A DNA stretch of 64,000 nt from Eurosta solidaginis. Its lineage: Eukaryota; Arthropoda; Insecta; Diptera; Tephritidae. Each line of letters opens with the position of its first letter. The first letter of the stretch is position 1. The stretch spans positions 55,710,779 through 55,774,778 of the forward strand of contig NC_090319.1 in NCBI RefSeq assembly GCF_040869045.1, written 5' to 3'. Under the pieces are notes generated by a model. That model made no database searches and had not been told where the DNA came from. It was given only the letters and a program-made list of their open reading frames with translations. Position numbers and translations under genes: made by a program. This document shows positions 1 through 11,935 of the stretch, one piece after another.

Positions 1-662
1 TCATCATCATCATCTTCCTTAACTCCTATTGGAGCATAGGGCCTCGACCACCGACTTAAATCGTATCCTGCGTCTTCGAGTTCTTTATCCACAGTTCTGC
101 GCCAAGTTTTCGCAGGTGCACCAGGTCGTCGGCTGCCTTGTGGATTCTATCGCAATGCTTGTCTGGCTATATTTACTGGACGTCTTCTGAGAGTGTGAAC
201 AATCCACGACCATTTACGCTTGGTTATTTCTGTGGCATCCTTAGGTTGATTTGTTCTAGACCACAAGTCATCATTTGAAATTCTTTCCAGCCATCGAATT
301 TTCAGGATTCGGCGCAGACATTTATTAACAAAAACTTGTAGACGTTTCTGAATTAAAGTTGAGCTTTTCCACGTCTCGCAAGCATAAAACAGTACTAATT
401 TAACATTCGAATTAAACAGTCGTAGCTTCGTTTTTAAAGACATTTGACTGGACCTCCACACGTTTGTCAGTTGCCCAAAAGCCATTCTTGCTCTGTTTAT
501 GCGAGACTGAACGTCCTCATCTGCACCGCTTTTATTTGAGACAATACTACCAAGATAAACAACGGACTCTACACGTTCGATTTCGTCAACTGTAAGACCG
601 TAAATTAGGGCTGAAACCCTTTTGAAAATGGCCTCAAACACGTGAAGTAACTGTCTCTTCAT
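1..662 (-). mobile_element. 3' end of an RTE-like non-LTR retrotransposon, decayed
   Basis: The minus-strand frame from 662 to 147 encodes the thumb and C-terminal region of a LINE reverse transcriptase: VVYLGSIVSNKSGADEDVQ, NRARMAFGQL, a CETW motif and RILKIRWLERISNDDLW. The frame hits TAG at about 147-149, where the family normally has Trp. It stays open in the same frame after that, through the conserved tail containing TWRRTVDKEL. The sequence then ends at the window edge in a (GAT)n run, typical of RTE-clade elements, which carry short microsatellite tails. Clade assignment is by motif only. 5' truncated near 662. Confidence 0.8.
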
Positions 663-1141
663 TTTTCAGAAATAGTGTCGCAAATCGTTTTAATCATAGA
701 TTGTATGTTTCACACGTACTTGGTACTCACAATTGTTTTACGGGTATATGTTTAACATATTTCTGGCATTTTTTTTCATAACACTTTGTAACTATATAAT
801 ATTCAATTTGCATAGAAATCCGAGCTCTGATTATTATTTTTGTGGATAGTACAGTGACTAGGAATGAACGGTTGTACTTTTTTTGAGGAAGGGCATGGTA
901 AAGGTATCAATTTGTAGTTTGCAAAAACTTGGTGGGTCTAAAAGAAATAAAATCATTTTGTTTGTAAAAATATACAAAAATTCAAGTTACAAAAACGAAC
1001 TAACGATTTAATAAGTTAATAAGACAAACTTTATATAAAAATTGTGTCACTAAATGGCGCCCACAAACTTAACAAACGATAGTTTAATATTGAAATGATA
1101 TAATAAAAAAATAACGCGTAAGGAAGGCATTCTTTACTTAC
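663..1141. other. AT-rich intronic sequence, no feature recognised
   Basis: Between the LINE remnant and the donor of HEATR5B exon G. It is AT-rich, with poly-A and poly-T tracts and no open frame of note. I saw no coding similarity to the missing HEATR5B C-terminus here. Confidence 0.6.
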
Positions 1142-3116
1142 GATTTTGTGGTTCCGCCAATTCGATTAACGTCTCCACAGTTAAGATACTTTCAAGTGTT
1201 ATTTGCAATTCCATATCGGTGCGTGGAGTTTTTGCCGCATCTGCATATAAACCCTCAATAATGCGTGGCGCAAGCGCGTGTATATAAGGTGTGGATATTT
1301 TAAGATCGGCCTTAGCAAAAATTGAACGCGTAGTTTGTATGCATTTTAATTTCACCGATAAATGCACAGATTGCATACACTGACGGAAATGATTTATACA
1401 TGGATATTGTAGAGACGGTGTGGATACCACCGAAGCAGGTGTATGTAATATAAAAACAGCAATAGCTAATAACATTGTAACCTCGTCCACTTTACGCTCC
1501 TCGTCATCGCCTGCAGTTTTTGTCATATCGATGATGGTAGCCAATGCACTTTGTAATATTTCCAACCATTCGGCGGAAACTTCAACATGTTTGGCCCAAC
1601 AATCGGTGCATGCCGATTTGAGCGTATGCAATGCTGCCTGTACAGCGCCCGTATTTGCAAGTATTGTTGTATCAATGGATGATTTATTAGCAATTTCACG
1701 CATTATTGATGTAGTCATAAAAATTATAGTTGGTAAAATAGTGAGTGCACCTTTTGGTGAACACAACGCTGTAAGATCTTCGGCACATTGTAAACCGCTA
1801 GCAACTAACATGCCATTATCTTCAGCCAATACAGAAAAGAATGATTGTGATGCGCTATTTTTGGCGGCTAATTCTTGTTTAAATTGTATTGTGCTTAACT
1901 TGCTGGCTACACTCGGATTCATTGAAGGTATTTGACGCACAAATACGCAAAGGCATACTTCTAAAACGGCATAGACATGTGATATACCGGGCACAATCTC
2001 ACCACTCTCACCACCTTCACCCAAATTTTCGATTTCTTTTTGTAGATGCCCGTTATTGGTGTTGTCCGAGTTTTTGTGTTCAATGCGATATTGTTCACGT
2101 TTTAATTGTAAATCCTGCTTTGCTGCGTGAATTGATTGCTTCAATATTTCCATACAAAGTAACTGTACCAGCAGTTCATCACGCGTTAATATTTGTCGAT
2201 GTAAAACGTTACATAATTCAATAGTTAATGTTTTGTTCTTAATCAATTGCTTGCGCGCCCAATCGGAATCGAAAATTGTAAAGAGCGATTGCAAGCAACT
2301 AATGACATTTTTTGGTTTTTCCGAAGTACGCGTGCTACACAACGCTTCCATACAAATACCAAATATCATATGAAAACGATCAGCTGATAGTGAACCATGT
2401 GAAATGTTGTTGTTAGCTTCATAAGCACTAGCACCGCCACCTTCCGCACCAGTTGAACTAGTATTTACATATGCGGCAAAACCTTCATCTTTCAACCATA
2501 ATGAGGCCGCATATAATATTGGTGGCCATGATGATAAATAATGCGGTTTAGATGAATTGATTGTATCTGTGGTATAGAATGCGCCGCCATCATGCGGTAA
2601 TTGACTTTGAAATTCTGGTGGTAATAGTAAAAGTGCATGATCCTTCATTGCAGCTAACCAATGCGTGGATAAATTGCCCAACTCAGGCTTAACTAGATTG
2701 AGTAGACTTTCACCACGACTTTCAAAATCGCCAAAATCACCGCCAGCTGCTTCAGCGCCATCCAAGTCCAAGCCGCTAGTAAGCGGTGTCATTGCATTTG
2801 TTGAGGTTAGTTTCTTTTGCAGTAGAGAAGCTGGTGCAGTACCATTGCCAATCATAGCAACAATATAAACTTCTGCCCATGCTTTTAAAATGCTCAGCTT
2901 CTCTAATGTGGCCATAGATTCATTGTATAATTGTGTACTATTCGTTTTTGTATGTAATTTATCAAGTGATGATACGAGTAGCTGATGTACGCGTCGTAGG
3001 TCGTTCAAATCGCGTGCTACACCAGAGCCAATCCAGGCGGAACATACTTCACAAGCGGCCGCTGTTACATGTGAAGGTGTGTCCGGTGAGAAAGCTGGAC
3101 GTAAAGCGGCACCAAC
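1142..3116 (-). CDS. HEATR5B: HEATR5B exon G (residues 1365-2022 and on; partial)
   Basis: Acceptor TAG is at 3119-3117. The exon opens VGAALRPAFSPDTPSH, a conserved HEATR5B block, and continues DLNDLRRVHQLLVSSLDKL, LKAWAEVYIVAMI, FQSQLPHDGGAFYTTDTI, LGEGGESGEIVPG and ISTPYIHALAPRIIEGLY. It ends one base into a codon at 1142, with donor GTAAGT at 1141-1136 just after LAEPQNR. In the family about 90-110 residues normally follow, so the last exon must lie left of position 1 or beyond the LINE remnant there. A variable loop around 2680-2800 contains DFGDF (2738-2724), which resembles the AP-1 gamma-ear binding DFxDF motif. Confidence 0.95.
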
Positions 3117-3494
3117 CTAATTGAAGAGAAAGAAAAGTACATCATAAACACTAATTTTCAATAAGCAGTTTTTTGTCGCTACTAGAGCATTTTCTCATGA
3201 ACAGCCTAGATTTGGCACTTTCTACAGCCTTAAGAAAAAGTCAGTAAGAGCACAAACCAAAGGCATTTATGAATATTTGTTATCTATGAATATTTATTTA
3301 ATATTTACACAGACGGCTGGAAAATGGAAAACGAACTGGAGCTGGAATGTACTCAAATCATCTACAGGAAAACCAATCGTACCGACTTTCTGACTCATGC
3401 AGCTTCTGTACAGTGAACAGGAGCTCTGAAAATAGGTTCCGTGTATCACACTTTACCAAGCCCAGTAGGAAAAGTAGGAAAAATTAAAAAGGAT

Positions 3495-3575
3495 CACGTC
3501 GCAAATTGGAAGAGAAGCTCGGCCTAAAATCTCTTCGGAGGTTATCGCGCCTTACATTTATTTATTTTTTATTAC
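3495..3575 (+). repeat. SINE family 1 fragment (3' portion)
   Basis: Holds the 3' core shared with the copies at 14080, 18082 and 60084: CACG(A/T)CGCAAATTGGAAGA, then GAAGCTCGGCC and TCTCTTCGGAGGTTATCGCG, ending in a T-rich tail. The tRNA-like head is absent, so this is 5' truncated. Confidence 0.75.
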
Positions 3576-3589
3576 TACCAAACCCGGCA

Positions 3590-4130
3590 GACGTAACTTT
3601 GGTCTAGGTGCATAACTTTTAAGAAATTCTTACCAACTACTCTACCTCCCCTTTCTCTTCCGCTTTTATTTATTCTTTTATTCACTCCTCTCTCTCTCTC
3701 TCTGCGTCTCTTTATCCCTCTCCGTCTTTTTCATCCCTTATTTTCTCTCTCGTTCCTTATCCTTCTCCCTCCTCCCCTCCAATCTCTCTATCTTCGCCTC
3801 ACTCTATCTCTTTCTCAGTCTTTTCCTCCTTTCCTCGTTTTCTTCTCTCTAGTTCTTTTTATTCTTCTCCATCCCTTATTACCAGTCCGAGGGGGTTGTA
3901 TGTATTTTTGAATACTGTTTCATGAAAAATTAAAAACAAACAATTTTGTCTAAAAAAAATTAAGGGGTGGACCACCCTCACTATTTCGAAATATCAGACC
4001 CACTCAATATGCTCACAAAATTTCATGATAATCGGTAGAGCCGTTTCGAAGTAGTTTTACCACAAACACTGTGACCCGAGAATTTATAAGAATTATTAGA
4101 CCTGGATACACGGCGACCTTTATTTAGATG
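3590..4130. repeat. Pyrimidine-rich tract and unclassified repeat end
   Basis: 3650-3890 is a CT-rich low-complexity tract (TCTCTCTC, CCCTCC and similar) on the plus strand. 3890-4100 carries a segment built around AAAATTTCATGATAATCGG and AGAGCCGTTTCGAAGTAG followed by GTGACCCGAGAATTTAT. Phrases of this kind recur at the ends of transposons in many insect genomes. I cannot assign a family from the sequence alone. Confidence 0.4.
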
Positions 4131-4139
4131 AATTTAAGT

Positions 4140-5840
4140 ACCAGTACAGGCTTTTTACTCGATATCATGAAGGGATTAAGAGGCACGCCACCAAGATGGG
4201 AATCTTTTCCTTAACAGAGCTTCCAGCTCATAAAAGCGGCTGGTTTGTGTATCGGAATATAACAGGTGACATCGTGGACTTCAGTATGCCGTAAAGTACC
4301 TAGTGCGTATTCGTAGATCCTCTCTGTTTAGATTGATGACTTTGACTGATACTCTCGGGAGGGCACTTTTGATGGCCAATGGCTAGAAAAACACCCGCTT
4401 CTCACCGCAAAACGACCCACACGTTAGCTGGTATTATGAAAACATAAATTGGACAGGCTACGATTTATGTCCTCTTATGAGGGCAAAACAAATTTTATTA
4501 CGTTAAGGTTCGCGATGCTTAGTTAAATGTAAGGCGCAACTACCTCCGAAGAGATTTTGGGTCGAGCTCCTCTTCCAATTTGCGTCGTGCTCCTACAAAT
4601 TGGAGGGACGGGAACTATAATTTTTACGCCGACTCCGAACGGCATCTGCAAGGTAGATGAGTTTTCACTGAGAAACTTTTCATGGAAGAAATACAAACGG
4701 GGTGCTTGCCAAATCACTGCCGAGGGTCGACCCCCTTTAGAAAAACTTTTTTCTTATTGAAAAAACATGTTTCTAAATTTTTGATGCTCCTTTACCCAGG
4801 TTTGAATCCATATTTTTGGGGCTAACCACGTATTACAAATCTTAATCTTATTTCGCGTCAATCAGATAATATGACTCGTCCCAGCCGTTGCGAGACCAGT
4901 TTCTTTTTTCCCAGAACCAGCTTAGTGTGAGGAAGGTTTTTTGTGGTAAGAACCTGGTTTTATTTTTGCAAGGGACCATCTACATAATTATGTTACCTCA
5001 AGTGACGGTGGACCAATGAGACCATAGTTTTCAAGTTTATACTATCCTTCAATTCAGCGGAAGTTTCTGGGGCCCCCTGCTTCGCTAGGTAGTATGCCTG
5101 TTTATTACCATGATGTTCCTGATGCTCGGAAACACATCCTTACAAAACCTTGTTTTTGTTCCCACATCATTCAGGACTACAATGCATTCATCCACTAGCT
5201 TAGGGATAAGCCTCTTCGTAGACATTCTCTAACGCAAAATTCCATTGAAGTTTTAATGAGTGAAGTGTTGCCTCTTTCTCTGTTAGAATAGGGAAGGGAG
5301 GTATTCCCACTAAGGCACTAAGTGCACCATCAGGGGACGTTCTCATCTCAATGCACTTTGCTGAATTTTGCTAATGCTGTTCTATGCGCGGTATTCGGCC
5401 GCCAAACTAAGGAAGAAATAAATGTCCAGTATACCATTCTGGGAGATATCCCCCATGTTTAGCCATAGTCCAGTGTAACCCCCAGGTACTTTGCTTCCAT
5501 TGAAAATTGGATTTAGGTGCCACCCATGGATGGGTTTGTTTTCCGGGTAAAAGGCACTGGAACAGTTTTGGTTTGATTGGTTTCGCAACTATCTATGATG
5601 CAGGTCATGTTGCATGCGATTGGCTATTGTTTCCTCCCTGTGATGCAGATTAATAGATGTATTTGTGTGTCAAATCCATTGAATTTCAGTAATTTAAGGA
5701 GGTCATCTATGATTAGAGTCCATAAGAGAGGAGAGAGTGCATACCTTTGAGGGTATCCCCTAGTCGCCACAATCGACTCGGTTGTCTCTCCTAACTCCAG
5801 ACTGATTTTTCTTCTCTTTAGCATTAGTTTCACTATCTGA
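4140..5840 (-). mobile_element. Degenerate RNase H-type LINE (LOA/R1 group) remnant
   Basis: The minus-strand pieces run in the expected order. A reverse-transcriptase fragment with LSPLLWTLIIDDLLKLLK (5833-5624) is followed by a thumb-region fragment near 5588-5382 resembling the family's KYLGV-type segment, but decayed. A ribonuclease H-like piece at about 5250-5190 matches the one at 41526-41708 (ECLRRGLS). Frames are broken in many places. A minus-strand SINE copy (4527-4830) lies inside the span. Low similarity elsewhere makes the left border uncertain. Confidence 0.6.
4527..4830 (-). repeat. SINE family 1 copy, minus orientation
   Basis: The reverse complement of the SINE core is clear: CCTCCGAAGAGATTTTGGG, CTTCCAATTTGCGTCGTGC, GACTCCGAACGGCATCTGC, then the poly-T-like stretch and CCCAGGTTTGAATCC, which is the degenerate reverse complement of the tRNA B-box region. 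Nearly full length but diverged from the copy at 18082. Confidence 0.75.
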
Positions 5841-5878
5841 GATTACAAAATTTTATAAAAACAAAAAGCCATACACAC

Positions 5879-6859
5879 CTGCGCTTGAAATTGTTCGAGT
5901 AGTAAATGTCCTGGAAACTCCGGCTCTGGTACGTTTGCAAATCGATCGATTATTTCTTGCAGTGTACGCAAACCTTCTAAACGCAATTGATCCGAGTCTG
6001 AAGTGGCGGCCATAAATGACATACGTATTAGCTCAGACAAATGTAATATAAGATAATCACCACGCGATTTTATCATTTGCATCTCTTTGGCTTGTATAAG
6101 ATCCAAATGTATGGGATTGGCTGCCTCACATGTGGCAATAATTTTGCGTACACATTGCGCTGCAAAAACACGTGTAGGCCAACGCGGTTGTACAGCTGGA
6201 TGTGTGGACGTATTTTCTTCAGCATGATATTCAGTTACATCATCACAATCTTCTTCTTCGTCATCATCATCATCATCTCCATGTTCAGCTTTATTGGCGT
6301 TATCATTATTTGAGCTTGATTTGCTACTGCTTATATCGTTCTTTATGCCACCACCTGCCTCATCTTGCAGTGATATACCCTCAACGGCAACTGTTAATAC
6401 ATTCTTACATAAACTCAACCATGAACTAAGATTATCGGATGCTAACATTTGCAGCATTGACGTTAGTGTATCATGAATATTTTTCAACATTTCAGCATCT
6501 GTTTCAGTATCTAACATTGCGAAAAGTACGCCCGGAAGCCCATATTCAGTGATGGTGATATCGGGACATTGTTCCGGTGTAATAGTTAACGCTAGTTCGC
6601 ACACTTCTTTGGCCTCACGCTGTGACAATTGGCGCAAACAAGAAACGGCAGCTTTACGCAGCATTAAATAGTTGCTCGAGAGAGTCTTAACCAAAGTCGG
6701 TACTAAGGAACTTAAGTTAACATATTTCGGGCCGAAGAGATGTAATTGCTGTAGGCAACCAGTTGCTTCGACTTGTACTAGAGGATCGGTGTGTGATTGC
6801 ATAATGGCTGCAGCGCAAAGAAAAGACGAACGTATTGACCCAACAGCACCGTTGTTGCT
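5879..6859 (-). CDS. HEATR5B: HEATR5B exon F (residues 1038-1364)
   Basis: The acceptor CAG at 6862-6860 lies beneath a long T tract. The exon opens SNNGAVGSIRSSFLCAAAIMQ. Recognisable family blocks are KYVNLSSLVPTLVKTLSS, LRKAAVSCLRQLSQREAKE, ITEYGLPGVLFAML, WPTRVFAAQCVRKI and SELIRMSFMAATSDSDQLR. A low-complexity acidic loop (HGDDDDDDEEEDCDD) around 6210-6290 is probably disordered and corresponds to a variable acidic loop in vertebrates. The exon ends FQAQ in phase 0 at 5879 with donor GTGTGT at 5878-5873. 327 codons, uninterrupted. Confidence 0.95.
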
Positions 6860-7149
6860 CTGATGAAAAAAAAAAACAAACATAAGTAGGAAAGTTAACA
6901 AAAATACTTAATTAAGGTTAGAATAATTCTAAAAGACGATGAAAGAGTTGCGCCAAAACATGATACTCTGTACATTCTCCCATTGGGATTCTAAGAAGCT
7001 CTTGTTGTTTGCAAGATATCATAAACTCGAAGTTGGAGGGAACTTAAAATCGCTCCCGTGGCAATTGGGCTAGCACCGGAGTGTACGTGACACATCTGGC
7101 AAAGGACTGCATACATCCGTAACACTCTCATTAACCTTTGGCGAGTGTT

Positions 7150-7505
7150 TTTCACAGTATTGTAAGGTTATGCAGGTTGTTGTTGTAGCGATAAGGACAC
7201 TCCCCAAAGGTTTTGGGGTGTGTTATCGTGTTGATGGTCCTTTGCCAGATGCAGATCCGGTACGTTCCGGCAACAAGCACCATTAAGGTACTAGCCCGAC
7301 CATCTCGGGAACGATTTAGTATGACCACATGAAACCTTCTAGGCCATCCCGCCTCCCCAACCCCTAGATCCATGAGGAAATTGGGGTCGCCAGAGCCTCC
7401 GCTGCTAAAAAAAGAGGATTCACCACGGGTAAGTGAGGTTGACAATTGAGTTAGAGAAGCTATAAATTGCGCTGGCAACCCCTTGAAAAGTTGAGCTCCA
7501 CAGTC
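7150..7505 (-). repeat. Family X interspersed repeat, (CAA)n-tailed copy
   Basis: On the minus strand it reads from CAAGGGGTTGCCAGCGCAA through CTCCTTTTT... and a CTCATGGATCTAGGGG block to GATCTGCATCTGGCAAAGGA and ends CTTATCGCTACAACAACAACC. The same segment order is found at 14290-14710 (plus strand), 44825-45060 and 59545-59715 (minus strand), and in part at 7870-8240 and 24175-24430. No coding capacity. The (CAA)n tail suggests mobilisation by a LINE with the same tail, such as the one ending at 27745. Confidence 0.7.
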
Positions 7506-7869
7506 TCTTGAATAAATTCAATATTTTAGTCCCTTCTTATGACAAGCATACCTGCCGCGTGTATATTCTAAGCCCCCTAACTGCTTGGGGGAGGTTATCC
7601 AGGTAAGGTTGACCAATCACGGAACAGCTGACTTGAATACTTTTATGGTCCGTAGTGTCAATTAAATGCTGAGCCGTTGCGGAACAATGCTACAGTTACG
7701 GATTAGGCAGACATCCATCTCATCTGGAGATTCGTATACGTCCCTACCGAGGTATTACGCCTCGACCTCGCATAGATGGTCAGTTACCAGTACGTGCCCA
7801 AGGTATTCCATCTCCTCCACTCAGCTAGGGACATTAAGGAACCCCCCATTTGAACTCCCTTTAGGCAGT

Positions 7870-8240
7870 GTCATGTCACTCCAATTACCAGGGGTTCAAG
7901 GGGTTGTGTAGCGCTATCCTCTCAAGGGGTTGCCAGCGCAATATATAGCTTAGCCAACCCAATTGTCAACCTCACCTACCCGCGGCGAAACCTGTTTCAT
8001 TAACAGACGAGGCTCTAGCTCCTCATGGAACTAGGGGGTGGGGAGGGACGGATGGCCTTGAAGGTTTAATGTGGCCTTGAAAATCGTTCCCGAGATGGTC
8101 GGGCTAGAACCAACAACTCCAATTACCATGCAAAGATGAACTTTCGGCGAGCACTTGGAGATTGGAGGTTAGTCTCGGCCTCATGATAGCGCCCTGATTA
8201 CCTAAGTAAATGTCCCCAACAACTAAAACAGCGGATACTA
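7870..8240 (+). repeat. Family X copy, diverged
   Basis: Plus-strand copy with GGGGTTGTGTAGCGC, TTGCCAGCGCAATATATAGC, CCTGTTTCATTAACAGACG and CGTTCCCGAGATGGTCGGGC. The (CAA)n tail is missing and the sequence runs into unrelated DNA after about 8240. It lies head-to-head with the 7150-7505 copy within one intron. Confidence 0.65.
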
Positions 8241-8692
8241 TCCCATACAGCACTCATTATTAGCGTCGAACTTTGCCTGGAAGATGCCGCATTGACCTGC
8301 AGCCAACATTCCAGGCTTCACCAAGTTCCTAGCGGAATACTTCACATCCTCAAACCTTCCCATCCTCCCGACAAGTTTATCAGACTCACACCCTATATTA
8401 ATTCCCAGCCTCATTCCTTACATAAGGGACGAAGGCCCAAATAAAGTATCCTGTTCTGCTAGGGACGAAGTCGAATCCGGTCAGAATGAGATTGCCCATG
8501 ATTCACAAGGTAAAATCCCACGAAAGAGAAACTTGAAACTCCCGATTTTCGTTCTCGTGGCGAAGAATGATAGCTCTGCCCTTGGAGAGTTTAAGCGGAG
8601 AACAGAAGTATCCGCGCTGTGGTATGAAAATTAACAACTATTAGGAGCACTCAAAATGCTTTTACATTGAGCTAAAATAAAAACATACTTAC
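8241..8692. other. Intronic sequence, nothing recognised
   Basis: No open frame or known repeat identified. There are faint LINE-like compositional features only. Confidence 0.5.
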
Positions 8693-9568
8693 TTGCAACT
8701 CCGGACCCACAGTTGTGATGAGTGCATTCAGAACTCGACCGACGCATTGATGTACATCCACATTAGATTGCGGAACAGATAGCAATAATTTTAAACATAA
8801 CAACAAACTGGGCTCTACATAACCACGAAACATTGGTCCACCTGAATCGGCTATGAGTGCCAATGCGTACAATGACCAAACTTGCACAACTGGTGATGAT
8901 GTATCCTGTGCCAGCGCTAACAATATGGAAACGCTAGTGTTCAAATGATGTGACGAACCCATACCACCAACATAGCGATGCAAACAACCCAATGCTAGAG
9001 AATGACCTGTACGCGTTACAACATCTCGTGCTGATTTCAATTTATCAAATGAATTTTGTGCCAATTCGGCAGTAAAACGGGAATCGCCAACAACTTGAGC
9101 AATGCGTCCAATTGCTTCACCAGCAGCACAACGTAACGTAGAATTAGTGCTTACCAAGGCAGAAACAACTAAATTGGTAGCGCTTTTTTTGACATCCTCC
9201 TGACCAATGCCGCTCTTGCTGTCGGTCAAACCTTTTAAGCCGCTCAATAAAGCGGTGAAAATATTCATTTGTACAGCTTCTTGACGGCTACTCTTAGCTT
9301 GACGTATACACTCAGCAAAATGTTCTAACATTTGTAGGCGATGCTTATTAGCCACTTTTGGGAAGATCAAACCATAGAGCGTCACAGACATATCGATGAC
9401 AGCCACGCCTAATGGCAGCGGACCTGGACATTGATCGAGTTTATTAGCTTGTGTATTGATGACGGCAGCGATAGCGGCAGTACCCACTAAACCAGTTATT
9501 GGTGGACGATACAAGCAGCATGGATCATGTTCAAGAGCGCCCGATCCAGCGGCGCTATTAGGTTGTAA
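8693..9568 (-). CDS. HEATR5B: HEATR5B exon E (residues 746-1037)
   Basis: Acceptor CAG is at 9571-9569. The exon opens [17 protein letters not shown], matching the HEATR5B segment that directly follows the conserved TIEDQ of exon D, so the frame joins cleanly across the 10.4-kb intron. It includes [56 protein letters not shown] and [18 protein letters not shown], then ends TTVGPELQ in phase 0 at donor GTAAGT (8692-8687). Compared with the human protein as I recall it, an insertion rich in Ala, Ile and Thr follows the LEHDPC segment. It may be a fly-lineage loop between HEAT repeats. Confidence 0.95.
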
Positions 9569-9689
9569 CTGTAAGGAAGAAATGAGATAAGGTGTGTTAT
9601 TATTAAAGTCGCTACAAGTAAATGAAATATGTGACCAAACTGTTCTTGAATTCGCATGTGTTTGTTTGGTTGTGTAGTTTAAGTTAGGG

Positions 9690-10600
9690 CTTCCCAGCGC
9701 TATGGAGGAGTTCTCCCACCAAAGTGAGCATGCTGACACGTATCGTAGCCAGATGGTACTGTGGTTGCAGTGTCCTATTAGATAGCATTAAACTCTCTAG
9801 AATAAATCGTATGAGTCCTAGGTCAGGTTATGTTAGATTCAGTGGCTGTTATCCCAACTTGGTTGAAACAACTCACTTGAAGACTTTTACGGTCGCTTGT
9901 AATTCGACATTAACGAAAGGCGACACTGGTTTCTAAAACCTAAGTGATTCGGAGCGTAGCAACGATACAAGGCAAATATAAACCTTGAAGGATAAGCTTA
10001 GTCAGCTCTGGTAGTTCACCGCTTGTTCTATAGCCAGCGGTGTACTATAGTGCCAATTAGCATCCATTTTAGGCTCTTATACTCCAGGTCGAGACAAGAA
10101 ATCCGCACCCAGATAATTTTTATCGAAAAGTAGCTAAACAGCACAGTTTTGAATAGGATCCCGTTCACATCTCCCTTTTAAACGGCTAACTCCATTAGGA
10201 AGACGCTGCAATGGTCGGACAACCTATACTTCTGGCTTACTCCAAGTTCTGACAGAAAACTCCCCCACCTCCTAACCCTCCCATTCAAATTATGTAGATC
10301 CGTCCGTAAACAAGATCCCCGCTGCCCCAGATGAGTTCCCAACCATATTCCTCTCTAGAAGCAAAAATTGGCGTAGTCTCAAAACAGAGGTGTTTAAGAA
10401 TCTTTTGGCTTGCCAATTTCCGTTCGCTATTGTCGACGCGAATCTCCTACTTTCCTTCAGATTAGGTGGCACGATGTTTTCTTTTCTGGAAAATATGTTA
10501 CCCTTATGTTGCACTCTTAAATTCTCAAGTATAATCACCACCAAACCAGATGCCGAATTGTGCTATGTCATTCGATGCTTATGGCTGATTTAACCGGTTA
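9690..10600 (-). mobile_element. LINE RNase H fragment and surrounding decayed LINE DNA
   Basis: The minus-strand frame 10544-10290 ends with GILFTDGST. The FTDGS motif opens the RNase H domain in LOA/R1/I-type LINEs, as in VFTDGSKLNKGVGS at about 23100. The rest of the span has no intact frame. The edges are not determinable. Confidence 0.45.
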
Positions 10601-10609
10601 AAGCAGCGG

Positions 10610-10890
10610 AAGGCTAGGTTAAACTGACCAATCTGTAAGAATTTTAAATATACTGAAAGTGTTCATGGTGTAAGCTGAAATTTGTTCGACGACCAAACGG
10701 AAAATTTCTATCATAAACCAAGATTTATTTTATAAAATAATTTTGTCCTCTTAGCAATACTAGAAGCTTGCTAGGACCTGTTTCGAGATCTGATATAGCT
10801 TAATAGGTGAAGTTTTAATCTGGCCAATGCAACAACACAGAACGTGCTCTTCGTGCAACCCTTACTTCCAACCAGCAAGTGATGCCAAAA
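10610..10890 (-). mobile_element. 3' end of RNase H-type LINE, GGTTAGG-tail family
   Basis: Begins AGGCTAGGTTAAACTGACC and carries GTTCGACGACCAAACGGAAA, CTAGGACCTG and AGAACGTGCTC. The same order is present at 42250-42900 and, in part, at 56488-56580 and 61855-62000. Read on the minus strand this is the 3' untranslated end of a LINE whose tail is CCTAACCTA-like. Confidence 0.65.
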
Positions 10891-11935
10891 TAAGTGGCTG
10901 TGAGTACGCATATGCCTACAGTTCTCTCTTTTTAGGGAGTAAATTCAAATGTCGCAGTCTCGCTCGTGGTTTCACATTTTTCCTGTTTGGTTGATTATGC
11001 GTAACTGATTTCTCCTTTTTATCTGGGCAGTGGGATCAGCGTTCCTATTTGTTACTGCTTGGTTAGCGCGTGTGAAAAATAATCTTGAGGCCAAACGGTT
11101 AAAAATGTGATCTTAAATTTTAAACCATTTATCGGTTTAGGCAATTTTTCAAACATTTTTGTATTAAACTGGAAACTTCTCATTTTACTGCTGTATTTTC
11201 TAATATTAGGTTTACATTTTAAACTTATCTTACCAAATAGTGTAAAACCTAAAAATTGCTTATAAACCACAAAACCCAAAAGCTTAAATTCGCTACTGAA
11301 AACCTAAAAATATAAATATCTGCAGAATTCCTCCTTCGTTGGGAAAACTACTCTTTTCCAGAACATTGATAGCTCCGAAGGTAGATCGCACGCACGACCC
11401 TGATTCGGAAAATCTACCGTAGACTGCACAATTTTTGGTTTTTTTTTAAATCGCTTGTTTATAATTTTCTGGTTTAAAATTTAAACCAAGTTCTTGTTTG
11501 TTTATATACATAGCATAAAATTCACCCAGTGTTACAACGTTGCCATAATACAGTTCAGACAATTTTTGTGGATTATATCTTTCTCCATTTAGATAAACCG
11601 AGATTTCATCTTATCTTGAAATTGTCTTGTCGGGATTTCTGAGAATTTGTTTGGGATAAGCTGCACTCTTTGTACACAATACATTTTAACTTCAATACGA
11701 AACGCTATTCAAGAACAGTTAAGTAGATCTTGAAAATCTTAGGGCCGTTTCCTCCAGTAAGGCAAAGTGAATCTATACAAGGAAATTTACGTCGATTTCG
11801 TTTTACTGACATTCTACTTTACCAAGGCGTTGCGTAGACAATATCAAGAGTAAGTAATTTGCTGATGGGATAACACCACCTTGTACTGAATTCGCCTTGC
11901 AAAGAATGTGTTTATGAAGGCGAATTTAGTACCAG
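10891..11935. other. Intronic AT-rich DNA, no feature identified
   Basis: The open frame at 11052-11279 has no recognisable similarity. A short imperfect inverted repeat (ACTGAATTCGCCTT ... AAGGCGAATTTAGT) lies at about 11885-11930, just left of the 714-bp element. Confidence 0.5.

Noticed and set aside
1420..2868. Plus-strand open frames at 1420-1935, 1889-2224 and 2665-2868
   Set aside because: They are reverse-strand shadows of HEATR5B exon G. The minus frame is conserved and these are not.
6077..6476. His-rich plus-strand open frames opposite exon F
   Set aside because: They arise from the complement of the acidic Asp/Glu loop of HEATR5B.
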